Assembly (NCBI RefSeq): GCF_900128965.1
Contig: NZ_FQUL01000011.1
Location: 1 to 64,000 of the forward strand
Source of the DNA: Ferrithrix thermotolerans DSM 19514
Lineage (GTDB): Bacteria; Actinomycetota; Acidimicrobiia; Acidimicrobiales; Acidimicrobiaceae
Direction: 5' to 3'
DNA length: 64,000 nucleotides
Within the stretch, counting starts at the first letter, position 1; each line of letters starts with the position of its first letter. The notes below the pieces were generated by a model. That model saw only the letters and a program-made list of their open reading frames with translations. It did not search any database and had not been told where the DNA came from. Positions 62,440-64,000 of this stretch are shown here, piece after piece. Position numbers and translations under genes: made by a program.

Positions 62440-63376
62440 CGAGGACTTCGCCCGCTACGTGGATATGGCTATGGCGGGACAGGGCGGATTGGGATTTATG
62501 CGCCCTGTGGTCGAGAAAGAGCTACTGCACTATGAGCTCTTCTCTGCCCTAGACGAGGCAGGCTTACTTAAATCTCTAGTTTTTCAAGGGGGCACGGCGT
62601 TGCGACTCTGTTACGGTTCCAACCGATTCAGCGAGGATCTGGACTTTGCTGGGGGCATTTCATTTGATGCTAAGAACATGGACACGATCAAGGATTGCAT
62701 CGTCACGCAAATCGGGCAACGCTTCGGTCTGGAAGTCACCGTCAAAGAACCCAAAGCATTCTCTGGTGGAGGAAAAATCCACGTCGACAAGTGGACTGTG
62801 ATTATCCACACTAATCCTGGGCGTCCGGATCTGCCTATGCAGAAGATCAAGTTGGAGATCGCCAATGTCCCAGCCCACACTCGCGATATTCTGCCACTGC
62901 GCATTAACTACTCAGTTTTGATTGGCAGATATCCTACGCTCGTGGCAGTCGAAACCGGTGATGAAATCTTGGCGGACAAACTGATCGCCCTGCCCATGTC
63001 CATCTCCCGATTAAATGGCAGCACCGTGGAGCCCACTCCCTCCCGTATTAGGTATCGGGATATCTGGGATATCGCTTGGCTGTTATCCCAAGGAGCGCAC
63101 CTCGAAACCGAGCTGGTGACACAAAAAATTGACGACTAGGGACTGTCTTATATCTATCCGCAGTTGCTCGAAAGGGCTATCAAGGACATTCCCACCATTG
63201 CCGGTGGGATGGCGTATCGTACCCAGATGGCGCGCTTTCTCCCCAAAGAACAGCATGAACAGGTGTTTGGCAAAGCTGGATACGAACAGTACTTCGCTCG
63301 TACTATCAACACACAACTGCAACAGGTAGAACACGGCCTCCGGCGTGACGGGCCAAGCTACGAGTTCCAGCTCTAG
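62432..63376 (+). pseudogene. abiEii: AbiEii nucleotidyltransferase toxin with an in-frame amber codon
   Basis: Full length would be 314 residues. The catalytic core is complete before the stop: GGTALRL at 53-59, S-E-D-L-D at 67-71, KLEI near 140-143, ADKLIAL at 181-187 and RYRDIWD at 207-213. TAG at 63137-63139 interrupts after residue 235, and the same frame continues for 78 codons (GLSYIYPQLLERAIKDIPTI onwards) to TAG at 63374-63376. Related proteins usually have DDYGLS-type sequence here, so a TAY-to-TAG change is likely. The product would be a C-terminally truncated NTase or, with readthrough, a full one. Confidence 0.85.
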
Positions 63377-63728
63377 GTGGCTATACCGATCTTTAGGTAC
63401 TTCTCGATCGCTGGTCTGATCTTGGAGCTGTACATACCTCAACCAGGAGGCCCGTCAAGCCCTTATAACTTCTACGGTGGTGAAGTGGGCATTTTGTCAG
63501 TACACAGCCTTTGCAGGTCTCGAGGGTTGTGGAGCTCAACGTTACTATAGTACGACCGCAGCTCATGACGCCAATTACCACACGTTGTTAGGACCCTGCT
63601 GAACTACCCGCATCCTCACCACCTCTGCTTAGGCAACGGGCTCCGATTGGTGCTGTCTGGTTCCTGGCCCCTTACTTTGTAGTCCTCCGTATCTCTCTGT
63701 TGGGAGAGGTGAGGGAGGAGGAGTGGTC
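63377..63728. other. Region after abiEii with no recognised gene
   Basis: Several short frames are open on both strands, none with known features. The sequence probably belongs to the flank of an integrated element. Confidence 0.4.
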
Positions 63729-64000
63729 TTAACTCACAATCACCCAGTTCCCGTACTCTCTCGTGAGGTTGTTGTGAAGAAGGACTTTCAAGTTTCAGAC
63801 CGTTCCAAGGAGGAGATAGTGCCTTCTGTTCTTGATGAATCCCCGGTAGCAGAGCTTTGCACCATTGAGCTTGCGTTTCATCTGGGCATGGATCCGTTGT
63901 ACGCCTAGACGAATCGCTTGGTACTGGGCTCTGGTCTCGGCATCCTTCCAATTCTCACGTTGAACCCTGGCATAGACATGATTCGGGCCAAAGGTCATGA
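63729..64000 (-). pseudogene. Transposase C-terminal remnant, cut by the window edge
   Basis: Minus-strand reading gives RENWKDAETRAQYQAIRLG and VQRIHAQMKRKLNGAKLCYRG, then NRRHYLLLGTV, TGA at 63795-63797, and a further NLKVLLHNNLTREYGNW before TAA at 63729-63731. The Q-R-x-x-A-Q-x-K-R-K and NLK-type end resembles DDE transposases such as the IS1182 group. The stop lies where homologues continue as TNLK. The 5' part lies outside the window, so whether the remainder is intact is unknown. Confidence 0.6.

Noticed and set aside
63616-63951. A 111-residue minus-strand frame at the right edge
   Set aside because: The frame next to it gives clear transposase features across the same bases, so this one is a shadow.

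Overview
The window reads as chromosomal DNA of an actinobacterium with roughly even base composition, probably an acidophilic, iron-handling member of the Acidimicrobiia. That placement is inference. It rests on gene content (adenosylcobalamin-dependent ribonucleotide reductase, a PimB-like glycosyltransferase, DUF4031, a DnaQ/UvrC-like fusion nuclease, a Fur/rubrerythrin/Fe-S/DUF3501 cluster, Nramp-type metal transport) and on frequent GTG and TTG starts. No rRNA, tRNA or CRISPR array was seen. One structured RNA is clear: RNase P RNA (rnpB) on the minus strand at 23.2-23.5 kb.

Layout. 0-0.85 kb: an IS256-type element end cut by the window edge, then gene-poor DNA. 0.85-6.3 kb: isoprenoid genes (CrtI-type oxidoreductase, dxs) and a large membrane protein. 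6.5-11.7 kb: MDR oxidoreductase, SRAP protein, MFS exporter, degenerate EAL protein. 11.9-16.4 kb: a metal-transport locus (COG4280-like membrane protein, divergent Nramp, soluble PRC/MgtE_N/CBS protein). 16.6-19.8 kb: methyltransferase, secreted beta-propeller, decayed AAA+ ATPase. 20-23.5 kb: queC, argF, MarR/DODA pair, rnpB. 23.6-25.4 kb: a sigma-factor operon with a repeat-tailed membrane protein. 25.7-31.3 kb: purE-purK, DUF805, glycerol kinase-like gene, glpD. 31.4-35.6 kb: Fur-family regulator, rubrerythrin, Fe-S protein, DUF3501, acyl-CoA dehydrogenase. 35.7-44.1 kb: MFS transporter, a metallophosphoesterase pseudogene, trpD, fusion nuclease, DUF885 peptidase-like protein, small redox genes. 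44.1-49.8 kb: queG, then glycosyltransferase, SRPBCC, ROK kinase, aminotransferase and ACT genes in one direction. 49.8-57.6 kb: glpK and an envelope-glycan group (epimerase, GtrA, YfhO-like, GT2). 57.7-60.7 kb: nrdJ under two NrdR-like boxes. 60.7-64 kb: a mosaic of mobile-element remnants around an abiE toxin-antitoxin pair whose toxin gene carries an in-frame amber codon.

How it works together. queC and queG imply de novo queuosine synthesis. glpD with two FGGY kinases implies glycerol use. The Fur-family regulator faces glpD and precedes a peroxide/iron-defence operon. The 52-57.6 kb block fits envelope glycan assembly from polyprenyl-linked sugars. Three genes are visibly broken by point lesions (AAA+ ATPase, metallophosphoesterase, AbiEii), so gene decay is under way. 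The most promising less-described units are the sigma factor/repeat-protein operon, the metal locus built from non-canonical parts, and the truncated AbiE toxin.
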